Origin: an uncultured Ruminococcus sp.
GTDB taxonomy: Bacteria; Bacillota; Clostridia; Oscillospirales; CAG-272
Reading direction: 5' to 3'
Assembly: GCA_902773455.1 (NCBI GenBank)
Contig: CACYEW010000340.1
Coordinates: 1 to 7,415 of the forward strand
DNA: 7,415 nucleotides
Below, piece after piece: positions 1-6,001 of this stretch (positions are counted from its first letter, which is position 1; every line of letters starts with the position of its first letter). Below the pieces are notes generated by a model. The model saw nothing but the letters and a program-made list of their open reading frames with translations. It was not told where the DNA came from and ran no database searches. The position numbers and the translations under genes are program-made.

Positions 1-46
1 TATTCACTATTCACTCTTACCTCTTACTTCGCGTCAGCCCGCCGCG
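1..46. repeat. Direct repeat copy 1 with heptad structure
   Basis: This stretch matches positions 329-374 at 43 of 46 bases, with mismatches at 16, 33 and 34. It is built on a 7-nt rhythm: two TATTCAC units, then TCTTACC and TCTTACT, then a GC-rich tail ending in CCCGCCGCG. The match stops sharply at 46. The left boundary is unknown because the repeat starts at the first base of the window. It is non-coding and probably belongs to a dispersed intergenic repeat family. That it is dispersed is inference. Confidence 0.85.
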
Positions 47-74
47 CCCCGGATAGTGCGAAGCGGATCCGGGA

Positions 75-104
75 GGGGTTAAGGGGGTTTGGGGGTTGTA
101 GGGG
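75..104 (+). other. Predicted four-tetrad G-quadruplex motif
   Basis: The plus strand carries G-runs at 75-78, 83-87, 91-95 and 101-104, of length 4, 5, 5 and 4. They are separated by TTAA, TTT and TTGTA. This satisfies the usual rule of four runs of at least four G with loops of 1-7 nt. Extra G-triplets lie at 71-73 and 106-108. The C-run at 112-116 could instead pair with one of the G-runs, so hairpin and quadruplex forms would compete. The motif lies downstream of tgt and would be C-rich in any tgt read-through RNA. Confidence 0.55.
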
Positions 105-201
105 TGGGAGACCCCCAAGAATTGCAACGCCGTATATCACCGCGACACGTCGCCTGCTGGGCGGCGATCCGTTTAGGGATACGTACGAAATATAAGGGTC
201 G

Positions 202-226
202 GATCATTCGGCTGTGCCGAATGATC
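202..226. repeat. Perfect 11-bp inverted repeat, 3-nt loop
   Basis: GATCATTCGGC at 202-212 is followed by TGT and its exact reverse complement at 216-226. No T-run follows on the plus strand and no useful one on the minus strand, so it is not a standard intrinsic terminator. It may be a REP-like palindrome or a protein-binding site. Confidence 0.75.
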
Positions 227-254
227 GCGCGCGGTAAAGGGGGGCGCCGCGCGC
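227..254. repeat. GC-only 8-bp inverted repeat abutting previous palindrome
   Basis: GCGCGCGG at 227-234 is the reverse complement of CCGCGCGC at 247-254, with a 12-nt loop. It begins at the base after the 202-226 palindrome. TGATC at 222-226 can also pair with GATCA at 257-261, so the two hairpins could exchange pairing. No T-tract follows. Confidence 0.6.
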
Positions 255-328
255 GGGATCACCGGAAGAAAGCGGCTTGAGGTGTCGTTTGAATGACGCG
301 ATTATGTTTGTGCGGAAGCCGGTAACCT

Positions 329-374
329 TATTCACTATTCACTTTTACCTCTTACTTCGCACCAGCCCGCCGCG
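329..374. repeat. Direct repeat copy 2, just past the tgt stop
   Basis: This is the second copy of the 46-bp repeat at 1-46, offset by 328 bp. It keeps the two TATTCAC heptads and the CCCGCCGCG end. It lies six bases beyond the tgt stop codon, so it would be transcribed as the start of the tgt 3' untranslated region. Similarity ends at 374. Confidence 0.85.
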
Positions 375-380
375 ATGATC

Positions 381-1514
381 TTATTCCGCTCTTTGCCCGA
401 GCGCGGTCCTGTATCTTTGATAAAACTCTTCGTACCTTCCGCCGTCGATCGCGTCGCGTATCTTCTGCATAAGCTCGTTATAAAAGTACAGATTATGCAT
501 AACGGCGAGGCGCATCGCGAGGATCTCTTTCGATTTGAACAGATGTCTTATGTACGCCTTTGAATAATTCCGGCATACGGGACAGCCGCAGCTTTCGCTG
601 ATCGGCGCTTCGTCGCGCTCGTATTTCTGGTTGAGCAGATTGACAGTGCCCTCCCACGTGAACAGAAATCCGTGTCTGCCGTTGCGCGACGGCATAACGC
701 AGTCGAAAAAGTCGATACCGCGGTATACCCCCTCTATGATATTGCAGGGCGTTCCGACGCCCATCAGATAACGCGGCTTGTCCTGCGGGGCGTGATCGAG
801 CACGTGATCGAGCACGTCGTACATCACCTCGGTCGGTTCGCCCACGGCGAGACCTCCGACGGCGTAGCCGGGAAGATCGAGCTCCGCGATCTGCTTCATG
901 TGTTCTATACGCAGATCGTTGTACGTCGCGCCCTGGTTTATGCCGAAAAGCATCTGTTCCGGATTTATCGTGTCAGGCAGAGAATTCAGCCGTTCCAGCT
1001 CCGCTTTGCATCTTACGAGCCAGCGGTAGGTCCTCTCCGCCGAAGCTTTGGCGTAGTTATATTCCGCCGGATTTTCAACGCATTCGTCGAAAGCCATGGC
1101 GACGGTCGAAGCGAGATTCGACTGTATACGCATCGACTCCTCCGGACCCATGAATATCCTCGTGCCGTCGATATGAGAGGCGAAATGCACGCCCTCTTCC
1201 GTTATTTTCCGCAGTTTTGCAAGCGAAAAGACCTGAAAACCGCCGCTGTCGGTAAGAACGGGCCTGTCCCAGTTGAAAAATTTTCTTATGCCGCCGAGAT
1301 CGCGTATGAGCCGGTCGCCCGGTCTTATATGCAGATGATACGTGTTGGACAGCTCTATCTGGCAGCCGAGCTCCTTCAGATCCACGGTCGAAACTCCGCC
1401 TTTTATCGCCGCCGACGTGCCTACGTTCATGAAGACCGGCGTCTGCGCGGCGCCGTGCGGCGAGGAGAATACTCCGCGCCTCGCCCTGCCTTCCGTTTTA
1501 AGTATCTCAAACAT
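381..1514 (-). CDS. tgt: tRNA-guanine(34) transglycosylase (Tgt)
   Basis: This enzyme swaps guanine at position 34 of GUN-anticodon tRNAs (Asp, Asn, His, Tyr) for preQ1 or a related base, in the queuosine pathway; it is cytosolic. The 377-residue length is normal. DSGGFQ at 89-94 carries the base-binding Asp. FDEC at 142-145 and GLAVGE at 221-226 line the base pocket. D271, in a DCVMPSRNGRHG block, fits the catalytic nucleophile. C309, C311, C314 and H340 form the structural zinc site. The Val of GLAVGE is kept, as in preQ1-using bacterial enzymes; eukaryotic queuine enzymes have Gly there. GINQGA replaces the common GIVQGG, which I associate with clostridial forms. The ATG follows the ymdB stop by one base (TAA-A-ATG), with only a weak AAAGG upstream, so translational coupling is likely. 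No queuosine synthesis genes are in the window. Confidence 0.97.
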   Translation of the reverse strand: MFEILKTEGRARRGVFSSPHGAAQTPVFMNVGTSAAIKGGVSTVDLKELGCQIELSNTYHLHIRPGDRLIRDLGGIRKFFNWDRPVLTDSGGFQVFSLAKLRKITEEGVHFASHIDGTRIFMGPEESMRIQSNLASTVAMAFDECVENPAEYNYAKASAERTYRWLVRCKAELERLNSLPDTINPEQMLFGINQGATYNDLRIEHMKQIAELDLPGYAVGGLAVGEPTEVMYDVLDHVLDHAPQDKPRYLMGVGTPCNIIEGVYRGIDFFDCVMPSRNGRHGFLFTWEGTVNLLNQKYERDEAPISESCGCPVCRNYSKAYIRHLFKSKEILAMRLAVMHNLYFYNELMQKIRDAIDGGRYEEFYQRYRTALGQRAE

Positions 1515-1515
1515 T

Positions 1516-2292
1516 TTATCTTACAAACCTTTCGACTCTGACGACTTTCTTCATATCCGTATCGTAATCGAACACGGCGCCGTGAAGCGTCACGTGATTT
1601 TCCGAAAAATCGAACTTCACCGGCATATGAGTCGTCAGCTTTTCGATTATATTCTCCGTCTTTATCCCGAGCACCGAATCGTCCGGACCGCACATACCGA
1701 GATCGGTTATGTACGCCGTGCCGTTTTGCATTATACGCTCGTCCGCCGTCTGCACGTGCGTGTGCGTGCCGAAAATTATATCTATCTTTCCGTCGAAATA
1801 ATGCGACATGGCGATCTTTTCGCTCGTCGCCTCGGCGTGGATATCGAGGATCGAGATATCGTACTTTCCTTCCGCGCCCTTCAGCATACGGTCGACCGTG
1901 TGGAACGGACAGGCAAGCGGCTCGAGATATATCACGCCGAGCACGTTCATCACGAGTATCCGCAGGTTTTTGCAGTAAAGCACCGTATATCCGCGCCCCG
2001 AAGTGTCGGGCGGAAAGTTGCCCGGGCGCACTATGCCCCTCGTATAATCGAGATATTCTCTTATCTCACGGCGCTTGAACGTATGGTTCCCCGTCGTTAT
2101 CGCGTCGACTCCGTACTGAAACAGCGTATTCGCCGACTGTATGTCAATACCGTTCGAGGCGGCGCTGTTTTCGCCGTTAGCCACGACGAAATCGACGTTT
2201 TGTTCATCCCTTATGCCGCAAAGCTCCTCTTTGATCCGTTTTACGGCGTTGGGACCGGCGACGTCGCCGAGAGCCAGTATCCTGAATATCAT
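1516..2292 (-). CDS. ymdB: YmdB-family metallophosphoesterase (TIGR00282)
   Basis: This 258-residue cytosolic protein matches the YmdB family throughout; the Bacillus subtilis protein is about 264 residues. Visible in order are GD with D10, ANGENSA at 38-44 with E41, TGNHTF at 67-72 with N69 and H70, DIHAEATSEK at 150-159 with H152, and GTHTHVQTAD at 175-184 with H177 and H179. These are the di-metal ligands of the calcineurin-like fold, and all are present. Known members hydrolyse 2',3'-cyclic nucleotides, and in Bacillus ymdB affects biofilm, motility and sporulation choices. Whether that role holds here is inference. The ATG has a GGAGG just four bases upstream, and it begins 10 nt after the spoIID-like stop, so the genes share a transcript. 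TGNHTF where Bacillus has TGNHTW/MGNHTW is a mild change. Confidence 0.95.
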   Translation of the reverse strand: MIFRILALGDVAGPNAVKRIKEELCGIRDEQNVDFVVANGENSAASNGIDIQSANTLFQYGVDAITTGNHTFKRREIREYLDYTRGIVRPGNFPPDTSGRGYTVLYCKNLRILVMNVLGVIYLEPLACPFHTVDRMLKGAEGKYDISILDIHAEATSEKIAMSHYFDGKIDIIFGTHTHVQTADERIMQNGTAYITDLGMCGPDDSVLGIKTENIIEKLTTHMPVKFDFSENHVTLHGAVFDYDTDMKKVVRVERFVR

Positions 2293-2302
2293 ATATCCTC
2301 CG

Positions 2303-3646
2303 TTATTTCCACAAAATGAGCTCCACGCCCGTGTAATAATGCTTGATTATCTGATCGTAGGTATATCCCATATCAGCGTATATCCCCGCTCCGTACTGGC
2401 TCAGCCCGACGCCGTGGCCCCAGCCGCGCACGTCAAAGGTGAATTCGTCCTTTTCCGCGTCGTAAGAAACGGTGAATTTCTGAGAAGCGAGCCCGAATGC
2501 TCCGCGCATCTGCTGACCGGTGAGATAAATCCCGCATATATCGCTCTTCCCCACTCTGCCGGAATCGTTCGGGACGAGTCTGAACCACTCGTTCTTATCC
2601 TCCGGAAATACGGGATCGCCGTATTTTTTCAGTATTTTTGCGACCTCAGCCGATGAAAACGTATCGGTCGAAACGACGTGCGCCGTTTCGAGCGTTTCCG
2701 GAGTCTCGACGGCGATCAGATACGGACGTTTGCCGCCCCAGTTGTTATTGTAGTTTTCCGTATATCCGTAAGAGGCGGCGTGATAAAGCGCCTCTATCGG
2801 CTTGCCGTCGTAAGCGGCGACTATGCCGGACGTTTCGATCACAGCCTGCCTTATCTTGTCGAATCTCTCGTCGGTGTAGGACTTGCTGTGCCAGCGCCCG
2901 AGCGCCGCTTCGTACGTCAGATACGCCTGACAGTGGCCGGAATTGGTGCAGACGTCAGCGCCCTTCTCTCCGTGAGCCGAGGCGTAATAGCAGCTGTCTT
3001 TCGCGCTGCGGAACAGCGTGAAGCTCCGGCAGGCGACGGCCTGGGATTTGAGAGCCTCTACGCTGAATCTCGACGGCATCTCTCCGGCGACAACGCATAC
3101 GATATAGTCGCCTAAAAGCATATTCATATACTTCTTTTCCTGGGAGTTGTATACGCGTATGTATTCGGCGTCGCAGCCTTTATAGCCGTTACTTCCGTTT
3201 ACGGGCGGTTTTGCCGTCGTTTCCGGTTCGGTCTTTGCTTCCGTTTCCGGTTCGGTCTGCGCCTCGGTCGCCGGTTCGGCCTGCGTCTGAGGCTCGGTTT
3301 CCGGTTCCGTTTCCGGTTCGGTCTGCGGTTCCGTTTTTTCTTCGGTCCGCGCCGCCGTTACGGCGTCGTAATACTTTTCTGCGTCTTCTCCGGCGTCGGT
3401 CCCGTATTCGGTTACGTAACGCGGTTCCGTTTCGGATACCGTTTCTTCCGGTCCCGGCTCCGTTTCGGATACCGTTTCCGGTTCGGTTTCCGCGTCGGTC
3501 ATCGCTTCTTCCGGCTCATACGTTTCCGTTTCCGCTTCGGTAAGCGCGGGAGCGGCCGTCGGTACGTTCAACGTTACCGAGAACAGGACCGGAAAAGCGA
3601 TGATCAGCGACAGAAATACCGTCGTGATCGATATAAGTTTTTTCAA
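2303..3646 (-). CDS. SpoIID/LytB-domain secreted protein
   Basis: This 447-residue protein has an N-terminal signal or anchor segment (basic MKK, hydrophobic 4-26). A long Glu/Thr/Pro linker (about 34-147) and a SpoIID domain (about 158-446) follow. Known SpoIID proteins are lytic transglycosylases that cut peptidoglycan during engulfment. AGEMPSRFSVEALKSQAVACR at 187-207 carries the expected catalytic E189. C233, H238 and C239 match zinc ligands of clostridial SpoIID. The fourth candidate, H225, is eight residues before C233, where I recall six. NNWGGKRPYL at 301-310 and GWGHGVGLSQYGA at 408-420 are family signatures. The start is TTG, supported by AAGGA nine bases upstream; no ATG is available. 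It heads the operon with ymdB and tgt. It may be true SpoIID or a vegetative paralogue; the linker is unlike the short stalk of Bacillus SpoIID. Confidence 0.92.
   Translation of the reverse strand: MKKLISITTVFLSLIIAFPVLFSVTLNVPTAAPALTEAETETYEPEEAMTDAETEPETVSETEPGPEETVSETEPRYVTEYGTDAGEDAEKYYDAVTAARTEEKTEPQTEPETEPETEPQTQAEPATEAQTEPETEAKTEPETTAKPPVNGSNGYKGCDAEYIRVYNSQEKKYMNMLLGDYIVCVVAGEMPSRFSVEALKSQAVACRSFTLFRSAKDSCYYASAHGEKGADVCTNSGHCQAYLTYEAALGRWHSKSYTDERFDKIRQAVIETSGIVAAYDGKPIEALYHAASYGYTENYNNNWGGKRPYLIAVETPETLETAHVVSTDTFSSAEVAKILKKYGDPVFPEDKNEWFRLVPNDSGRVGKSDICGIYLTGQQMRGAFGLASQKFTVSYDAEKDEFTFDVRGWGHGVGLSQYGAGIYADMGYTYDQIIKHYYTGVELILWK
3206..3547 (-). repeat. Degenerate repeat coding the Glu/Thr/Pro-rich linker
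   Basis: This part of the SpoIID-like gene is made of imperfect short repeats encoding ETEP, PETE and TEPQ units. The repeats are dense at both ends, around a less repetitive middle (residues 77-104) that contains tyrosines. It encodes an acidic, disordered stalk between membrane segment and enzyme domain. Such tracts change length easily by replication slippage. Confidence 0.75.
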
Positions 3647-3652
3647 AATGAT

Positions 3653-3660
3653 CTTTCCTT
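3653..3660 (-). promoter_or_regulatory. Ribosome binding site selecting a TTG start
   Basis: On the minus strand this reads AAGGAAAG. The AAGGA core lies nine bases before the TTG at 3646-3644, which begins the MKKLIS signal segment. No ATG or GTG in frame lies nearby, so this site decides the start of the SpoIID-like gene. Confidence 0.65.
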
Positions 3661-3673
3661 TGCGTTTTTTACC

Positions 3674-3702
3674 TTGACTTTCGCCGCGGTTTAATATATA
3701 AT
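3674..3702 (+). promoter_or_regulatory. Sigma-A promoter of the GH4 gene
   Basis: TTGACT at 3674-3679 (five of six consensus bases) and a perfect TATAAT at 3697-3702 are separated by exactly 17 bp. Transcription should start near 3709, giving a leader of about 46 nt before the ATG at 3755. The predicted start also rules out the upstream in-frame ATG at 3716 as the usual initiator. On the other strand the same AT-rich patch offers TATTAT with a poor -35, a weak candidate for the divergent spoIID-like operon. Confidence 0.8.
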
Positions 3703-3706
3703 ATTA

Positions 3707-3722
3707 CCGGCGGATGTGCCGG
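3707..3722. promoter_or_regulatory. Inverted repeat at the predicted GH4 start site
   Basis: CCGGC at 3707-3711 and GCCGG at 3718-3722 flank six bases. The symmetry extends outward imperfectly (TTA on the left, ATAA on the right, with a one-base offset). It covers the predicted +1. It could be an operator for a sugar-responsive repressor or a 5' hairpin in the leader. No regulator gene lies in the window, so the function is inference. Confidence 0.35.
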
Positions 3723-3754
3723 ATAACTCATTTTTCAAAAAAGGGAGCAAGTAT

Positions 3755-5077
3755 ATGAAAAAAATCACGTTTATGGGCGCGGGAAGCACGGTTTTTGCAA
3801 AAAACGTGCTCGGCGACGCCATGCTCACCCCCGCGCTGAGAGAATGTACGATAGCTCTGTACGATATCGATCCGCAGAGACTCGAAGAATCGTACGTAAT
3901 GATCTGCGCGCTCAACAAAAACATCAACGAGGGAAGAGCGAGAGTTGAGAAATATCTCGGAGTCGAACAAAGAAAAGAAGCTCTTCGCGGCGCCGATTAC
4001 GTAGTCGACGCGATACAGGTCGGATTTTACGATCCCTGCACGGTGATCGATTTCGAGGTGCCGAAAAAATTCGGTCTGCGCCAGACGATAGGCGATACGC
4101 TCGGCATCGGCGGCATATTCCGCGCTCTGCGTACGATCCCCGTTCTCGAGGATTTCGCCCGCGATATGGAAGAGGTCTGCCCCGACGCGTATTTTCTCAA
4201 TTACACGAACCCCATGGCGATGCTTTCGGGGTATATGCAGAGATTTACCGGCATAAAGACCGTGGGTCTCTGCCACAGCGTGCAGGTCTGCTCGCATACG
4301 CTCTTAAATGAATTGCAGATAGAAGCGAAAGAACCGCTTTTCGAGCGCATAGCCGGCATCAACCACATGGCGTGGCTGCTCGAACTGCGCGACGCCGACG
4401 GCGCTGATCTCTATCCCGAGATCAGAAAGAGAGCTCTTGAGGCGCTTGAAGAGGGCAAATACGCACAGCATGACCTCGTAAGGTTCGAATATATACGCCG
4501 CCTCGGCTATTACTGCACCGAATCGAGCGAGCATAACGCCGAATACAACTGCTTTTTCATAAAGGACAGGTATCCGGAGCTGATAAAGAGGTACAACATA
4601 CCGCTCGACGAATATCCGAGAAGATGTATAAATCAGATAGCCGACTGGAAGAATTCGCGTGAAAAGTACGTTTCCGGCGACGTGAGCCATACGAGAACGC
4701 ACGAATACGCGTCTTATATAATGGAAGCGATCGAGACGGATATACCGTATAAGATCGGCGGCAACGTGCTGAATAACGGTCTGATCGAAAACCTGCCCGC
4801 AGAAGCGTGCGTCGAGGTCCCCTGCCTCGTCAACCGCGCCGGCATACAGCCGTGCAGAGTCGGCAGACTGCCCACCGTTCTCGCCGCGATGAATATGACG
4901 AATATAAACGTACAGCTGCTTACGATAGAAGCCGCGGTCGCGAAAAAGAGAGACCTGATATATCAGGCGGCGATGATGGAGCCGCATACGGCGGCGGAGC
5001 TGTCGATCGACGATATCGTAAAGCTCTGCGACGCCCTGATAGAAGCCCACGGCGACTATCTTCCGAAGTATAATTGA
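3755..5077 (+). CDS. GH4 glycosidase, probable alpha-galactosidase
   Basis: This 440-residue protein belongs to glycoside hydrolase family 4, whose members use NAD+ and a divalent metal (usually Mn2+) in a redox-elimination mechanism. The N-terminal Rossmann part has GAGS at 8-11 and Asp-rich YDID at 36-39. GDTLGIGG at 113-120 and NYTNPMAM at 149-156 follow. CHSV at 173-176 carries the metal ligand C173, and GINHMAW at 201-207 carries the second ligand H204. CHSV is the subgroup signature linked to alpha-galactosidases; alpha-glucosidases tend to have CHEV. TESSEH at 255-260 and VEVPC at 353-357 fit the MelA-like branch. The chosen ATG has AAGGGAG seven bases upstream. The protein lacks a signal peptide, so it is cytosolic and would need imported oligosaccharide such as melibiose. 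It has its own promoter and terminator, with no transporter adjacent. The exact substrate is uncertain. Confidence 0.93.
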   Translation: MKKITFMGAGSTVFAKNVLGDAMLTPALRECTIALYDIDPQRLEESYVMICALNKNINEGRARVEKYLGVEQRKEALRGADYVVDAIQVGFYDPCTVIDFEVPKKFGLRQTIGDTLGIGGIFRALRTIPVLEDFARDMEEVCPDAYFLNYTNPMAMLSGYMQRFTGIKTVGLCHSVQVCSHTLLNELQIEAKEPLFERIAGINHMAWLLELRDADGADLYPEIRKRALEALEEGKYAQHDLVRFEYIRRLGYYCTESSEHNAEYNCFFIKDRYPELIKRYNIPLDEYPRRCINQIADWKNSREKYVSGDVSHTRTHEYASYIMEAIETDIPYKIGGNVLNNGLIENLPAEACVEVPCLVNRAGIQPCRVGRLPTVLAAMNMTNINVQLLTIEAAVAKKRDLIYQAAMMEPHTAAELSIDDIVKLCDALIEAHGDYLPKYN

Positions 5078-5103
5078 GGATCGAAAGCCGATATTGAGAA
5101 TTC

Positions 5104-5125
5104 AAGCCGCGAAAGCGGCTTTTCT
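5104..5125 (+). terminator. Intrinsic terminator of the GH4 gene
   Basis: AAGCCGC at 5104-5110, a GAAA tetraloop and GCGGCTT at 5115-5121 form a perfect 7-bp stem, followed by TTCTCTT. The tail is U-rich only on the plus strand. It begins 27 bases after the GH4 stop and nine bases before the convergent MORN gene ends at 5134. The opposite strand lacks a T-tract, so it should serve mainly the GH4 transcript. Confidence 0.85.
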
Positions 5126-5133
5126 CTTGCGCT

Positions 5134-5943
5134 TCAGTCCCTTTCCCAGACGATACGGTTTTTCGAAAACGTTCCTTCGTACGTTCTTCCGGTGGTCCAG
5201 GTGTACGTTCCGTGACCGTCCATCATATCGTCTTTGAAGCCGCCGGTATAGCTTTCGCCGTTTTCCCAGACGTACGTGCCTTCGCCTTCTCTTACGTCGT
5301 TGACGAAATCGCCGTCGTATTTATCGCCGTTTACGTATTCGTAAACGCCTTTGCCGTTTTTGACGTCGTTGACGTAGGCGCCGGTGTAGCTCGAGCCGTC
5401 CGCCCAGATATACCTGCCCTCGCCGTTTTTCATGTCGTTTTTATACGATCCCTCGTAATACGAGCCGTCCGCCCAGGTATATTTGCCGGTGCCGTTTCTC
5501 TTCCCGTTCTCCATATACCCCTCGTATCTGTCTCCTATTACCGAAGCGTAAACGTAAACGCCGTAACCGGTCATCTGACCGTAAACGAAGTCGCCCTCGT
5601 AATACTCGCCCGACAGAAACGTCAGCTTGCCGTAGCCGTGGGGGTGAAGCTCCGCCGTTTCGCCGACGTAGACGGAACCGTCGGAATACTCTATGCGGTT
5701 CTCTTCAAGATTTATTTTCGCTTTGGAGCCGTCGGGAAAGTAGACGTTACCGACCGAAGGTTCCTTGTTCTTCCCTATCTTGCCGATGAAGCGCGTGTCT
5801 CCGGCGTCGGATTTATAGACGACGAGGCGGTATCCGGTAAGGAAGACGAAAAGATATGCGGCTCCCGTAAGGATTATCGCGAATATCAGAATTTTGAATA
5901 TCACTCTTATGAGTTTGTTTTTCGGTGTATCCTTTGTTTTCAC
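5134..5943 (-). CDS. Membrane-anchored MORN-repeat protein
   Basis: This 269-residue protein has a basic N-terminus, one hydrophobic helix at about 15-36, and then MORN repeats to the end. Repeats of the form YxGxxxNDxxNGxGxYxWxDGxx begin at residues 92, 115, 140, 163, 186, 209 and 232, with a short eighth at 255. From 140 onward the period is exactly 23; the unit at 115 has 25. The repeats probably lie outside the membrane as an elongated beta sheet. Bacterial MORN proteins mostly have unknown function, with envelope or scaffold roles guessed. The start is GTG, with GGAG six bases upstream and no ATG available. It follows the 174-residue membrane protein by 58 nt. A TATAAT at 5984-5979 (minus) in that gap lacks a good -35, so co-transcription or a weak own promoter are both possible. 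Confidence 0.85.
   Translation of the reverse strand: MKTKDTPKNKLIRVIFKILIFAIILTGAAYLFVFLTGYRLVVYKSDAGDTRFIGKIGKNKEPSVGNVYFPDGSKAKINLEENRIEYSDGSVYVGETAELHPHGYGKLTFLSGEYYEGDFVYGQMTGYGVYVYASVIGDRYEGYMENGKRNGTGKYTWADGSYYEGSYKNDMKNGEGRYIWADGSSYTGAYVNDVKNGKGVYEYVNGDKYDGDFVNDVREGEGTYVWENGESYTGGFKDDMMDGHGTYTWTTGRTYEGTFSKNRIVWERD
5181..5670 (-). repeat. 69-bp tandem repeats coding the MORN array
   Basis: Imperfect direct repeats of 69 bp encode the 23-residue MORN units. The most similar pair shares an identical 16-base stretch at 5392-5407 and 5461-5476, exactly 69 bp apart, which suggests recent duplication or gene conversion within the array. Unit number could vary between strains. Confidence 0.75.
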
Positions 5944-6001
5944 AGCTGTCTCCGTATGTAATTTATTCTTTCCCCGCTATTATACGCGGAAAACGCGTTT
6001 T

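Larger units (their letters stand above)
47..328. other. Gene-free palindrome-rich intergenic block
   Basis: No gene is supported here. An open frame at 89-280 (+) would encode a basic, low-complexity 63-residue peptide, with no ribosome binding site and no family resemblance. The block is full of inverted repeats. CCCGGAT at 48-54 pairs with 67-73. The run of G at 101-104 can pair with C at 112-115. CGTCGCC at 148-154 pairs with 160-166, with one G-T wobble. Two stronger stems lie at 202-226 and 227-254. With the flanking direct repeats it resembles a mobile or amplified non-coding element, or a structured RNA. I see no transposase and no tRNA or rRNA signature, and no T-tailed terminator for tgt, which ends at 381. 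Confidence 0.6.

Noticed and set aside
89..280. Plus-strand open frame of 63 codons in the repeat block
   Set aside because: It lies across the G-rich and palindromic repeats, has no Shine-Dalgarno sequence and encodes an Arg/Lys/Gly-rich peptide with no recognisable fold.
791..814. Perfect 12-bp tandem duplication inside tgt
   Set aside because: It encodes two LDHx units, but as far as I recall clostridial Tgt proteins have the same length here, so it looks like chance similarity and not an insertion.
672..1541. Long plus-strand open frame antisense to tgt
   Set aside because: It is a shadow of tgt. The minus-strand product has the complete set of Tgt catalytic and zinc residues, while this translation resembles nothing.
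1342..2319. Plus-strand open frame of 325 codons antisense to ymdB
   Set aside because: It is the reverse of the clearly identified YmdB-family gene, with no ribosome binding site and a meaningless translation.
3716..3754. Upstream in-frame ATG for the GH4 gene
   Set aside because: It lies about seven bases from the predicted transcription start, lacks a ribosome binding site and adds 13 residues before the normal Rossmann start. The ATG at 3755 has AAGGGAG at ideal spacing.
4304..5050. Minus-strand open frame of 248 codons antisense to the GH4 gene
   Set aside because: It is a shadow frame. GH4 motifs are continuous on the plus strand, and this frame has no motif or initiation signal.
5212..5961. 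Plus-strand open frame of 249 codons antisense to the MORN gene
   Set aside because: Its apparent repeats (AVF, VDV) are only the reverse reading of the MORN repeats.
5979..5984. Perfect TATAAT on the minus strand before the MORN gene
   Set aside because: No acceptable -35 is present at 16-18 bp and there is no extended -10 TG, so I did not list it as a promoter.
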